Position numbers and translations under genes: made by a program
Assembly: GCF_000384315.1 (NCBI RefSeq)
Contig: NZ_ARVW01000001.1
Span: forward strand, 4,092,157 to 4,156,156
From: Amycolatopsis nigrescens CSC17Ta-90
GTDB lineage: Bacteria > Actinomycetota > Actinomycetes > Mycobacteriales > Pseudonocardiaceae
Direction: 5' to 3'
DNA length: 64,000 nt
The notes under the pieces: model-generated
Database searches by the model: none
Seen by the model: only the letters and a program-made list of their open reading frames with translations
Told to the model about the DNA's origin: nothing
Shown: positions 15,628 through 26,883 of the stretch, piece by piece
How the letters are laid out: each line of letters opens with the position of its first letter
Position numbering within the stretch: the first letter of the stretch is position 1

Positions 15628-18020
15628 TCACCAACGACGACCCCGTGGCCATGCCGGCCGCCGTGCTCACACACAGCCCTCAGCACGGTATCCAGTACGG
15701 CCACCGCCCCCGCCTTGTCCAGTGGTTCGTTGCCGTTCCCGCATTTCGGTGACTGGACGCAGGACGGGCATCCCGCCGGGCACTCGCAGGAGATGATCGC
15801 CTCCCGCGTAGCGGCCAGCCATGGGACCAACGCGGCAAAGCCGCGGTCGGCGAATCCCGCACCCCCGGGATGGCCATCGTGCACGAACACCGTCGCCTCC
15901 CCGGTGTCTCCGTGCAAAGCGGTGGAAACGCCCCCGATGTCCCATCGGTCGCACGTAGCGAACAGCGGTAGCAGGCCGATCGCCGCGTGCTCGGCGGCAT
16001 GCAGGGCACCGGGGATGCGCGCCGGATCGAGTCCGGCGCCCCCCGGTGCCCTGTTTTCCCCGGTCCCCACCGAATTCCCGGTCAGCAGGTCGTCGGCGAC
16101 GGTGTACCAGACGGCTCTGGTGCGCAGCTCGTTCTCGGGCAGATCCAACGGGATCTGGTCGAGGATCTGGCCGGACGGCAGCCTGCGCAGATAGCCGACC
16201 ACCTGCGACGTCACCGACACCTCGCCGAGGCAGACCCGCACCCCGCCGTAGTCGAGGCGCTGCTGGGTGTTCAGCACCGTGATGTCCACCAGCTCGCGCG
16301 GAGACGTGTTCCATTCCGGGTCCTCCGCGTGCACCAGCGCCAGGCCGGACTCGAAGTCGAGCTCGTCCACCACGTAGGACGAGCCCTGGTGCAGGTACAC
16401 CGCGCCGGGATGCACGGTGGTGCAGGCCGAACCGGGGTCCACCGTGCCGAGCATCCGGGAGGTTTCCGCCTCCACCACGGCGAACTGCTCGCCGCCGGAG
16501 CCGCGGATGTCCACCTGGTGCTGCGGCCGGTCCCGCGAAGTCCAGTACCAGCCGCTCTGCCGACGGCGCAACACCTTGTCCGCGACCAGCCCGTCCAGCA
16601 CCTCCCTGGCCGCGGCGCCGCCGAAGGTCTCCAGCTCGCCGGTGGTCAGCGGCAGCTCGGCCGCGGCGCAGGCCAGCTGGGGCGCGAGCACATAAGGGTT
16701 CGTCGGGTCGAGCACGGCCGTCTCCACCGGGCGGTCCAGGATCGCCGCCGGATGGTGCACCAGATAGGTGTCCAGCGGATCGTCGCGGGCCACGAACACC
16801 ACCAGTGCGCTGTCGCCGGACCGCCCGGCGCGGCCGGCCTGCTGCCAGAACGAGGCCAGGGTGCCGGGATAGCCGGCCAGCACCACCGCGTCCAGCCCCG
16901 CGATGTCCACGCCCAGTTCGAGCGCGTTCGTGGTGGCCACCCCGAGCAGCCTGCCCGCCAGCAGCGCCCGCTCCAGCGCCCGGCGCTCCTCCGGCAGGAA
17001 GCCAGCCCGGTAGGCCGCCACCTGCTCGGCCAGCGAACCGTCCACTTCGGACAGGATGCGGCGGGCGGCGAGCGCGGTCAGCTCGGCGCCGCGCCGGGAG
17101 CGCACGAAAGCCAGCGAGCGGGCGCCCTCGATGACCAACTCGGCCAGGATCCGCGCGGTCTCGGCGCCGGCGGAGCGGCGCACCGGGGCGCCGTTCTCCC
17201 CGGACAGGTCGTCCAGCAGCGGCGGCTCCCACAACGCCACCGTCCTGGCGCCGCGCGGCGAGCCGTCCGCCGTCACCGGCGTGACCTGAACCCCGGTCAG
17301 CCTGGTGGCGAACTCGGCGGGATCGGCCGTGGTCGCGGAAGCCAGCACGAAGACCGGGGATGAGCCGTAGTGCCGCGCCACCCGTTGCAGCCGGCGCAAC
17401 AGCAGTGCCACATGCGAGCCGAACACCCCGCGGTAGCTGTGGCACTCGTCGATGACCACATAGGACAGGCGGCGGAAGAACCTGGCCCACCGGGAGTGCG
17501 CGGACAGGATGCCGCGGTGCAGCATGTCCGGGTTGGTGAACACCCACCTGGCGTGCGTGCGCACCCAGTCCCGCTCGGCCAGCGGGGTGTCCCCGTCGTA
17601 GCCGGCCGGGCGCACCCCGGCGGCGTCCAAAGAGGACACCGAGCGGAGCTGGTCCGCGCCGAGCGCCTTGGTCGGCGAGAGGTACAGCGCACAGGCCCGC
17701 TCGTCGGCGGCCAGGGTGGAGAGCACCGGCAGCTGGTAGCACAGCGACTTGCCGGACGCGGTGCCGGTGGAGACCACCACGTGCCGTCCCTGGTAGGCCA
17801 GCGACGCCGCCTCGATCTGGTGCGCCCACGGCCGCTCGACCCCGGCACCGCGCAGCGCGTCCACCACCGGGACCGCCGCCCACTCCGGCCAGCCGGCGAA
17901 CCGGGCCTGCCTGGCCGGCTGCTCGGTCACGTGGGTGACCGGGTTCGCCGACTCCGGGATGCCGGCGGTCACCCGGCGCAGTAGCCGCCGGGCCCGGTCG
18001 CTCTCTGCGGCACCTTCCAC
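15591..18020 (-). CDS. DEAD/DEAH-box helicase with DUF1998 domain (MrfA-like, Rv3649 type)
   Basis: Superfamily 2 helicase of about 809 aa. STGTASGKSLCYQLP is Walker A, VIDECHSYRG the DExH box, LASATTADP motif III and QQAGRAGRSGDSALV motif VI. The C-terminus has the DUF1998 zinc-type cluster CECPAGCPSC plus CGNGNEPLDKAGA. Homologs include B. subtilis MrfA, a mitomycin-damage repair helicase, and the TIGR03817 family that accompanies Tad genes. The start is uncertain: the GTG at 18020 gives an N-terminal length like the mycobacterial protein; the frame is open further upstream. Confidence 0.88.
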   Translation of the reverse strand: MEGAAESDRARRLLRRVTAGIPESANPVTHVTEQPARQARFAGWPEWAAVPVVDALRGAGVERPWAHQIEAASLAYQGRHVVVSTGTASGKSLCYQLPVLSTLAADERACALYLSPTKALGADQLRSVSSLDAAGVRPAGYDGDTPLAERDWVRTHARWVFTNPDMLHRGILSAHSRWARFFRRLSYVVIDECHSYRGVFGSHVALLLRRLQRVARHYGSSPVFVLASATTADPAEFATRLTGVQVTPVTADGSPRGARTVALWEPPLLDDLSGENGAPVRRSAGAETARILAELVIEGARSLAFVRSRRGAELTALAARRILSEVDGSLAEQVAAYRAGFLPEERRALERALLAGRLLGVATTNALELGVDIAGLDAVVLAGYPGTLASFWQQAGRAGRSGDSALVVFVARDDPLDTYLVHHPAAILDRPVETAVLDPTNPYVLAPQLACAAAELPLTTGELETFGGAAAREVLDGLVADKVLRRRQSGWYWTSRDRPQHQVDIRGSGGEQFAVVEAETSRMLGTVDPGSACTTVHPGAVYLHQGSSYVVDELDFESGLALVHAEDPEWNTSPRELVDITVLNTQQRLDYGGVRVCLGEVSVTSQVVGYLRRLPSGQILDQIPLDLPENELRTRAVWYTVADDLLTGNSVGTGENRAPGGAGLDPARIPGALHAAEHAAIGLLPLFATCDRWDIGGVSTALHGDTGEATVFVHDGHPGGAGFADRGFAALVPWLAATREAIISCECPAGCPSCVQSPKCGNGNEPLDKAGAVAVLDTVLRAVCEHGGRHGHGVVVGDQAAEGSTAAKG

Positions 18021-18177
18021 TCGCCGAGCTTCGCACAGGGCACCGACAGAGCGGCCAGACCCTGTTTGATCCCAGGAGAAATCGGTCCAGTGAGCAGACT
18101 CACAGCCTGTACGCAGCGTGTTCTCGATGGGACGCCTTGCGGCGTGCTGAAGCAGTACCAATACACTCCGGCAAACC

Positions 18178-18193
18178 ACACCACTTGTGGTGT
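18178..18193. promoter_or_regulatory. Inverted repeat between divergent helicase and hppA genes
   Basis: ACACCAC and GTGGTGT, 7-base perfect arms with a 2-base spacer. The outer bases resemble NrdR-box ends, but the core is not the NrdR consensus. The recognising protein is unknown. Confidence 0.35.
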
Positions 18194-18271
18194 AGATCCC
18201 ATGCCAGCGTCGGTACGGCCGGTTCCCCGTCCGTCCGTCGCCGGCTTAAGGCGACGTTTCCAGGAGGACGG

Positions 18272-20578
<2,307 letters not shown>

Positions 20579-20599
20579 CCGCTCCTCGTTTCGCCACGC

Positions 20600-20632
20600 C
20601 GGGCCCGCCACGCGAACCGCGTGGCGGGCCCG
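20600..20632 (+). terminator. hppA terminator hairpin
   Basis: Perfect 15-bp stem with a 3-base loop (CGGGCCCGCCACGCG and complement), followed by TTGTCGTC, 22 bases after the hppA stop. Confidence 0.75.
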
Positions 20633-20644
20633 TTGTCGTCGGTG

Positions 20645-20694
20645 CAGGTCCGGCGTGCGGCGCCGGAGTTTTCCCGCGCCGCACGCCGGACCTG
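20645..20694 (+). repeat. Second long hairpin, 18-bp perfect stem
   Basis: CAGGTCCGGCGTGCGGCG pairs perfectly with 20677-20694 around a 14-base loop containing TTTT. It follows the hppA terminator by 12 bases and sits upstream of the lipoprotein promoter. Possibly a backup terminator or an unrelated palindromic element. Confidence 0.6.
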
Positions 20695-20707
20695 GCGGCT
20701 TCGCGAG

Positions 20708-20735
20708 TTGCGTTCAGTTTTGTGATCGGTACCGT
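20708..20735 (+). promoter_or_regulatory. Predicted promoter of the lipoprotein gene
   Basis: TTGCGT (20708-20713), 16 bases, TACCGT (20730-20735). Confidence 0.5.
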
Positions 20736-20773
20736 CGGAGCGGCTGTGCCCACGTTGCCTGGAGGTGTTGGTC

Positions 20774-21400
20774 TTGCGGCCGGGGAAGACCGTTTTCATG
20801 GCGCTGGCCGCGCTGTGCCTCTGCCTCACCGGTTGTGGCCGCTCCGCGCCGGTGTCGCCGGCCGGTGAGCCGGAAGGGCCGGGCATCACCCAGGGCGAGG
20901 CCGCACAGCAGGACGAGGCGATGCGCTGGGCGGACGGCTACTGCTCGTCGGTGAGCGGGCTGGTGGACACCCTGGCCACCATGCCGGTGGTGGATCCGAG
21001 CAGCCAGCAGCGGGCCTTCCAGACCTCCGGCGAGCTGCTCGGCGCGATGGTCAGCGGGCTGGACCGCACGCTGAGCGGGCTCGGCGGGCTGCCGCCGTCG
21101 CCGGTGGCCGGCGCGGACAAGGTACGGGCCGACGCGCTCGGTTCGTTCACCGCGATCCGGGACCGCACCGCGGCCGCCAAGCAGCGGCTGGAAGCGGCAC
21201 AGGGCGATCCGGCGGCGGGCCGGGCCGCGCTGAACGAGGCGCAGGCGCCGCTGGCCGATGTCTCGCGGCTGAACCTGCTGGCCGGTTTCGAGACCAGCCC
21301 GGAGCTGACCGCGGCGAGCAGCCGGGCACCGGCCTGCCTTCAGCTCAGCACGCAGGGGCCGTCGGCGAGCCTGACCCCGCCGCCGACCTCCGGACGCTGA
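20774..21400 (+). CDS. Putative lipoprotein of unknown function
   Basis: The signal peptide ends in the lipobox LTGC, so the mature protein would be a lipid-anchored, about 190-residue Ala-rich helical protein on the outer membrane face. Two later Cys could form a disulfide. The TTG at 20774 is preferred because GGAGG (20761-20765) lies 8 bases upstream; the GTG at 20765 would overlap that site. I do not recognise the family. Confidence 0.75.
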   Translation: MRPGKTVFMALAALCLCLTGCGRSAPVSPAGEPEGPGITQGEAAQQDEAMRWADGYCSSVSGLVDTLATMPVVDPSSQQRAFQTSGELLGAMVSGLDRTLSGLGGLPPSPVAGADKVRADALGSFTAIRDRTAAAKQRLEAAQGDPAAGRAALNEAQAPLADVSRLNLLAGFETSPELTAASSRAPACLQLSTQGPSASLTPPPTSGR

Positions 21401-21435
21401 CTCGGCGCTTTCCGCTGCCGAAGTCTCGCCAGGAG

Positions 21436-21451
21436 TCGAACAAGTGTTCTA
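21436..21451 (+). promoter_or_regulatory. Predicted LexA (SOS) box overlapping a -10 element
   Basis: TCGAACAAGTGTTCTA agrees with 10 of 12 specified positions of the mycobacterial TCGAAC-N4-GTTCGA box and nearly all of the B. subtilis form. Its end overlaps the -10 TAAGCT (21450-21455). Confidence 0.65.
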
Positions 21452-21461
21452 AGCTGCTCGG

Positions 21462-22046
21462 GTGGAGCAGATCTCCATCTTTTCGGCGGAGGCGAGCGCG
21501 CCCAGCGTCGCCGACCTCGCCGGGGTGCTGTGCGGCCAGGGACAGCTGGCCGCTTTCGGGCGCACCGCGGCCAGGTTGTCGGTGGTGGTCGACGAGCCGT
21601 GGCGGGCCGGGCTGCTGGCCGCGGAATGCACGCTGCGCGGGGCGGCCGCGCAGGTGGCAAGGTCGGACTTCGGGCAGCCGCTGGTGCGCACCGCGTTCCG
21701 CAAGGACCTGCTCGGCATGGCCACGGCCTGGCAGCCGGGTGCGGTCAAGGAGGTGCCACCGAAGTTCCGGCTGACCGGTGCGGCGCTGCGGATGTGGGCG
21801 CTGACCGGCGGGCGGTGGATCGACGGCGGTTATCTGCTCTCGTTGGACGAGCACGCGCCGGAGACCCATCCGGCGCTGGCCGAGGCGATCCGCGCGCTGG
21901 GCGTGGCGGGCGCCCGGCTCACCGGGCCGGGCATCAAGGTGGCCGGGCGACGGCGGCTGGCGGTGCTGGCCGAGCTGATCGGCAGGGCGCCGCCGGGGGC
22001 CGAGCCCGCCTGGCCGGTGTCCGTGCCGGCCAGGCGGGCGAGCTGA
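21462..22046 (+). CDS. Conserved actinobacterial protein upstream of topA (Rv3647c-like position)
   Basis: A 194-aa soluble protein without a recognised domain. Its central region FRKDLLGMATAWQPGAVKEVP and RLTGAALRMWALTGGR appears well conserved in type. Position beside topA matches M. tuberculosis Rv3647c; homology is inferred from position and length. The GTG start follows TAAGCT by exactly 6 bases with no Shine-Dalgarno site, so the message is probably leaderless, and a LexA box overlaps this promoter. A DNA-damage-linked role is suggested but unproven. Confidence 0.72.
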   Translation: MEQISIFSAEASAPSVADLAGVLCGQGQLAAFGRTAARLSVVVDEPWRAGLLAAECTLRGAAAQVARSDFGQPLVRTAFRKDLLGMATAWQPGAVKEVPPKFRLTGAALRMWALTGGRWIDGGYLLSLDEHAPETHPALAEAIRALGVAGARLTGPGIKVAGRRRLAVLAELIGRAPPGAEPAWPVSVPARRAS

Positions 22047-22050
22047 GCCG

Positions 22051-22887
22051 CTAGGGCTTGGGCAGCTTGCAGTCCGGCTGGTTCAGGTCGATCTCGCCGC
22101 GCGGGGCGAGGCAGCCGTGGAACAGGTAGGTCTGCTGGCCGTAGTTGGTCCCGTGGCGGACCGTCACGTTGCCGTTCTCGTCCACCTCGCACGGGTTGTT
22201 GTCCGTGCAGCGCTCACCGCTCTCGTTGCCGGTGTTGTTCACGCCGACGACCTTGCCCGAGGCGCGGTCCACGATCGGCGAGCCGGAGGTGCCGCCGATG
22301 GTCTTGCACTCCGGGGTGTAGCGGATGGAGTCCTTCCAGGTCCAGCTCCCCTCGCGCAGCTGGTACGGGAAGCCGTCGATCGAGCAGGAGTAGATGCGCT
22401 TCCAGTAGCCCGAGATGACGTCGATCGCGGACCCGGCGGTGGGATGCGCGTCGGACAGCTCCAGCGCCTTGATGCCGTAGCTCTGGTCGATCTGGGCGTA
22501 GCTGGTGCTCAGCTGGTAGAGCGAAGCGTCGGTGTCGGTCATCGTGGCGTAGATGATCTTCGTCGCCCTCAGCTGCCCGACGGTGGACTGACCGTCCGTG
22601 GAGAGCAGGGAGAAACTCCTGGTGGACGGCTGGTTCACGATCACTTCGCCCGGTCCGGGGAAGCCGGATTCCAGGCAGTGCCCGTTGGACAGCACCAGCG
22701 CCGGATCGGTGTCCGCGGCGCCGACCGGCTTGACGACGGAGCCGGAACAGTTGGACAGTGCGACGATGCCGTGGAAGTCCGGGGCCAGGATGGTGGCGGT
22801 GCTGGCACCGGCGGCGGCCGGTACGGCGGTCGCCATTCCGATGGCGGTCAGTATTGTCATGGCAGCGGTCAGTAGGCGCCGGCGCAT
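22051..22887 (-). CDS. Secreted trypsin/V8-like serine protease
   Basis: A signal peptide (MRRRLLTAAM through AGAS) precedes an S1-fold domain. His70 is in SNGHCLE, Asp118 or Asp120 in MTDTDASLY, and Ser201 in GGTSGSPIVD. Several cysteine pairs suggest disulfides. The ATG at 22887 follows GGAAGGA by 6 bases. The 3' end is 4 bases from the convergent upstream gene. The substrate is unknown. Confidence 0.85.
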   Translation of the reverse strand: MRRRLLTAAMTILTAIGMATAVPAAAGASTATILAPDFHGIVALSNCSGSVVKPVGAADTDPALVLSNGHCLESGFPGPGEVIVNQPSTRSFSLLSTDGQSTVGQLRATKIIYATMTDTDASLYQLSTSYAQIDQSYGIKALELSDAHPTAGSAIDVISGYWKRIYSCSIDGFPYQLREGSWTWKDSIRYTPECKTIGGTSGSPIVDRASGKVVGVNNTGNESGERCTDNNPCEVDENGNVTVRHGTNYGQQTYLFHGCLAPRGEIDLNQPDCKLPKP

Positions 22888-23167
22888 GGTTGATCCTTCC
22901 GGTCGAGGGCTGTAGTTAGTCAACAGCCCACCATTGGTGCCCGCCACCTGCGAAGGGTGGTTATCGGTGACCGGCCGTGGCTGTGCTCGGCGTCACGTGC
23001 TAGGTGTGGAGTAGAAACGCCACCGGGCCCGGCGGCGATGCGTTCCACATGGTTCACCGCGGCGTGTTGCGGCACCTAGCCGTACGCCGGGACGCGACAA
23101 AGGGCACACTGACGGGTCGAACAGACGTCGCGCCGAAGCGGCGAGGAATGAGCGGAGAGCGGACAGC

Positions 23168-25954
23168 GTGGCTGGATCGGCACGGACCAAGAAGAGCGAC
23201 GCGGCTGGCGACGGCACCGGCCGTCGGCGGCTGGTGATCGTCGAGTCACCGACCAAGGCCCGGAAGATCGCGCCGTACCTCGGCGGAAACTACGTCGTCG
23301 AATCCTCTCGCGGTCATATCCGCGACCTGCCGCGCGGCGCCGCCGACGTGCCGGCCAAGTACAAGGGGCAGCCGTGGGCGCGGCTCGGCGTGGACGTGGA
23401 CAACGACTTCGAGCCGCTGTACATCGTCACGCCGGACAAGAAGGCCACGGTCACCGAGCTGAAGAACCTGCTCAAGGACGTCGACGAGCTCTATCTCGCC
23501 ACTGACCCCGACCGCGAGGGCGAAGCCATCGCCTGGCACCTGCTGGAGGCGCTCAAGCCGAAGGTGCCGGTGCGCCGGATGGTGTTCCACGAGGTCACCG
23601 AGCAGGCCATCCGTGCTGCCGCGGAAAGCACGCGTGAGCTGGACGCGGACCTGGTGGACGCGCAGGAGACCAGGCGCATCCTGGACCGGCTCTACGGCTA
23701 CGAGGTCTCGCCGGTGCTGTGGAAGAAGGTCATGCCGAAGCTGTCGGCGGGCCGGGTGCAGTCGGTGGCCACCAGGATCGTGGTGGAGCGCGAGCGCGAG
23801 CGGATGCGCTTCAAGTCGGCTTCCTACTGGGACATCTCGGCGACCATGGACGCTGGAGCGGACGCGACTCCGCGTACCTTCCCGGCGCGGCTGGTGTCGG
23901 TGGACGGCGCACGGCTGGCCACCGGCCGCGACTTCGGCTCCGACGGGCAGCTCAAGGCGTCCGCGAACGACGTCCGAATCCTGACCGAGGCGGACGCGAC
24001 CCGGCTGGCGCAGGCGCTGCACGAACGCGACTTCGTGGTCTCCAGCGTCGAGGAGAAGCCCTACACGCGGCGGCCGTACGCACCGTTCATGACCTCGACC
24101 CTGCAGCAGGAGGCCGGCCGCAAGCTGCGGTTCTCCTCGGATCGCACGATGCGGATCGCGCAGCGGCTGTACGAGAACGGTTACATCACCTACATGCGTA
24201 CCGACTCGACGACGCTGTCGGAGACGGCGATCTCGGCGGCGCGCAGCCAGGCTTCGCAGCTCTACGGCAAGGAGTACGTCGCGGACAAGCCGCGGCAGTA
24301 CACCCGCAAGGTGAAGAACGCCCAGGAGGCGCACGAGGCGATCCGCCCTTCCGGCGAGGTGTTCCGTACCCCCGGCCAGGTGGCCGGTGAGCTGGAGTCC
24401 GACGAGTTCCGCCTCTACGAGCTGATCTGGCAGCGCACCATCGCCTCGCAGATGGCCGACGCCAAGGGCACCACGATGTCGGTGCGGATCACCGGCAACG
24501 CGAGTAGCGGCGAGGAGTGCACCTTCGCCGCGTCCGGCCGCACCATCACCTTCGCCGGGTTCCTCAAGGCGTACGTGGAGGCCGTGGACACCGAGGCCGG
24601 TGGCGAGGCCGACGACAAGCAGAGCAGGCTGCCGCAGCTGGTCAAGGACCAGTCGGTGCTGGCCGGCGAGCTGAGCCCGGACGGGCACTCCACCTCGCCC
24701 CCGGCGCGCTACACCGAGCCAAGCCTGGTGAGCAAGCTGGAAGAGCTCGGCATCGGCAGGCCGTCCACCTACGCGTCGATCATCAACACCATCCAGGACC
24801 GCGGGTACGTGTGGAAGAAGGGTTCCGCGCTGGTGCCGTCCTGGGTGGCCTTCGCCGTGGTTGGCCTGCTCGAGCGGCACTTCGAGCGGCTGGTGGACTA
24901 CGACTTCACCGCCGGCATGGAGGACGAGCTCGACCGGATCGCGGCCGGCGCCGAGCAGCGCACCTTGTGGCTGTCGAAGTTCTACTTCGGCGGCGACATG
25001 GGCGTGGACGGTTCGATCGGCCGGCTCGGCGGGCTGAAGAAGCTGGTCGAGGGCGGGGTCGAGGACATCGACGCCCGTCAGATCAACTCGATCCCGCTGT
25101 TCAACGACTCCGACGGGCACCAGGTCGTGGTCCGGGTCGGCCGCTACGGCCCGTACCTGGAGCGTGAGGTGGACGAGAAGTCCCAGCGCGCGAACCTGCC
25201 GGAGGACCTGCCGCCGGACGAGCTGAGCCCGGAGATCGCGGAGAAGCTGTTCGCCACCCCGCAGGAGGGCCGGGTGCTCGGCACCGACCCGGTGAGCGGG
25301 CACGAGATCGTGGCGAAGGAGGGTCGTTTCGGCCCGTACGTCACCGAGCTGCTGCCCGAGGCCGAGGAGCCGGAGGGGATGACCGCGGCGCAGAAGAAGG
25401 CCGCCAAGGCGAAGCGGCCGAAGCCGCGCACCGGCTCGCTGTTCAAGTCGATGTCGGTGGAGAGCGTGACCCTGGAGGACGCGCTCAAGCTGCTGTCGCT
25501 GCCGCGGGTGGTCGGCAAGGACCCGGAGAGCGGGGACGAGATCACCGCGCAGAACGGCCGGTATGGGCCGTATCTGAAGAAGGGCACCGACTCGCGCTCG
25601 CTGGAGAACGAGGAGCAGCTGTTCACGGTCACCCTGGAAGAGGCGCTGAAGATCTATTCGGAGCCGAAGCGCCGTGGCCGCCAGGCTGCCGCCAAACCGC
25701 CGCTCAAAGAGCTCGGCGACGACCCGGTATCCGGTAAACCGATGATCGTGAAGGATGGCCGGTTCGGTCCGTACGTCACCGATGGTGAGTACAACGCGAC
25801 CCTGCGGAGGGCGGACAGCATCGAGTCGCTGACCGCGGACAGGGCGGCCGAGCTGCTGGCCGAGAAGCGTGCGAAGGGGCCGGCGCCGAAGAAGAGGGCG
25901 TCTCCGGCTCGGAAGAAGACGCCCGCGAAATCCGGGGCGGGTAAGGCCAAGTAG
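23168..25954 (+). CDS. topA: DNA topoisomerase I
   Basis: Type IA topoisomerase relaxing negative supercoils. An N-terminal TOPRIM domain (LVIVESPTKARKI; TDPDREGEAIAWHL) is followed by the cleavage domain with active-site Tyr342 in YITYMRTDS, the same number as in the M. tuberculosis enzyme. The C-terminus has four to five repeats of the DPVSGHEIVAKEGRFGPYV type and a Lys/Ala/Pro-rich tail, with no zinc fingers, as usual in actinobacteria. It starts at GTG 23168; the RBS is poor. 928 aa, a full family length. The upstream 280 bases hold no gene. Confidence 0.97.
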   Translation: MAGSARTKKSDAAGDGTGRRRLVIVESPTKARKIAPYLGGNYVVESSRGHIRDLPRGAADVPAKYKGQPWARLGVDVDNDFEPLYIVTPDKKATVTELKNLLKDVDELYLATDPDREGEAIAWHLLEALKPKVPVRRMVFHEVTEQAIRAAAESTRELDADLVDAQETRRILDRLYGYEVSPVLWKKVMPKLSAGRVQSVATRIVVERERERMRFKSASYWDISATMDAGADATPRTFPARLVSVDGARLATGRDFGSDGQLKASANDVRILTEADATRLAQALHERDFVVSSVEEKPYTRRPYAPFMTSTLQQEAGRKLRFSSDRTMRIAQRLYENGYITYMRTDSTTLSETAISAARSQASQLYGKEYVADKPRQYTRKVKNAQEAHEAIRPSGEVFRTPGQVAGELESDEFRLYELIWQRTIASQMADAKGTTMSVRITGNASSGEECTFAASGRTITFAGFLKAYVEAVDTEAGGEADDKQSRLPQLVKDQSVLAGELSPDGHSTSPPARYTEPSLVSKLEELGIGRPSTYASIINTIQDRGYVWKKGSALVPSWVAFAVVGLLERHFERLVDYDFTAGMEDELDRIAAGAEQRTLWLSKFYFGGDMGVDGSIGRLGGLKKLVEGGVEDIDARQINSIPLFNDSDGHQVVVRVGRYGPYLEREVDEKSQRANLPEDLPPDELSPEIAEKLFATPQEGRVLGTDPVSGHEIVAKEGRFGPYVTELLPEAEEPEGMTAAQKKAAKAKRPKPRTGSLFKSMSVESVTLEDALKLLSLPRVVGKDPESGDEITAQNGRYGPYLKKGTDSRSLENEEQLFTVTLEEALKIYSEPKRRGRQAAAKPPLKELGDDPVSGKPMIVKDGRFGPYVTDGEYNATLRRADSIESLTADRAAELLAEKRAKGPAPKKRASPARKKTPAKSGAGKAK

Positions 25955-26008
25955 TCCCGATCCCGGCGCGGCACCACCGGATATCGGTGTGGAGGGGTGT
26001 AATGCCTT

Positions 26009-26818
26009 GTGACCGATTCATTGCCGACCGTGTACGAATTGCTGGAAATGGCGGCCAGGCCCGCGCTGGAGGCGCTGCCGCGACGGGTGACGGTGGACGA
26101 TCTGTTCAACCCGGACGCCTCCGATGAGGACATCCGGGGTGGCGCGTTCGCCTTCGGCTCGGACAACCCGGCCGACTTGGCCGCCGAGGCCGAGCAGCAC
26201 AACGCCTGGGCGGTCGCGCTGGAACAGGTGGGGCTCGGTAAGCACGGCGAGCTGAACGAGACCGGCGTGCGGATGGCCGGGCTGATGCTGCGCGGCCCGG
26301 TCCGGGTGGTGCTCAGCGGCCTGCACGAGAAGGCGTCCGGCACGCTGGACATCCGCTGCTACGCCGACGACCGGTCCGGGGTGATCTGGAGCTGGCGGCC
26401 GGACGGCAGTTCGATGATCCGCGGCGGCGGCTTCTACCAGCTGTTCGAGCGGATCGTGGAGTTCGTGCCCGACTGGCCGGAGGGCAGGGCGGACACCATC
26501 CGGGTGCCCGCCGACGCCAAGGGTGTGATCGACGAGGGCTACCGGGACAAGGTCGAGGAGCTGAAGGCGTTCCTGGCCAGGGAGCGGGCCGGCACCCTGG
26601 TGCTGGATCTGGTCGCCTACAACACGCTCTGCTCCGAGTACCTCGAGCACGCCTTCCTGGTGATCGACAACGACCTCGGCCGGCATGTGCTGGCCACCCT
26701 CGGTGACGACGGGCCCGAGCGCGGCATCCTGCTCACCAAGTCGAGTCCGGACGCGCTGGCGTGGTGGATGGAGGAGTCGGTGGAGCAGGCGATCGAGCGA
26801 CGGGACGAAGCCGACTAG
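26009..26818 (+). CDS. EspG-like ESX secretion-associated protein, divergent
   Basis: A 269-aa cytosolic protein. The opening TVYELLEMAARPALEALPRR is shared with the next gene (TVFELVDEVIAPLTRAVPRR), showing a tandem duplication. The strand/helix pattern and the late GRHVLATLGD and GILLTKSSPDALAWWM segments resemble EspG (PF14011), the cytosolic chaperone for PE/PPE proteins; this is a judgement from pattern, weaker than for the pair at 47.6-49.3 kb. No ESX substrate lies beside it. GTG start with no clear RBS. Confidence 0.55.
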   Translation: MTDSLPTVYELLEMAARPALEALPRRVTVDDLFNPDASDEDIRGGAFAFGSDNPADLAAEAEQHNAWAVALEQVGLGKHGELNETGVRMAGLMLRGPVRVVLSGLHEKASGTLDIRCYADDRSGVIWSWRPDGSSMIRGGGFYQLFERIVEFVPDWPEGRADTIRVPADAKGVIDEGYRDKVEELKAFLARERAGTLVLDLVAYNTLCSEYLEHAFLVIDNDLGRHVLATLGDDGPERGILLTKSSPDALAWWMEESVEQAIERRDEAD

Positions 26819-26883
26819 TCCGATCAGGCTATCGAACGTCAGTTCGATTCGAAAGTGTCGGTCCCAAGCGGTGTACTGGTTTG

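Noticed and set aside
18178..18193. NrdR box
   Set aside because: Only the outer bases agree; the A/T core of the NrdR consensus is missing and no ribonucleotide reductase gene is near.
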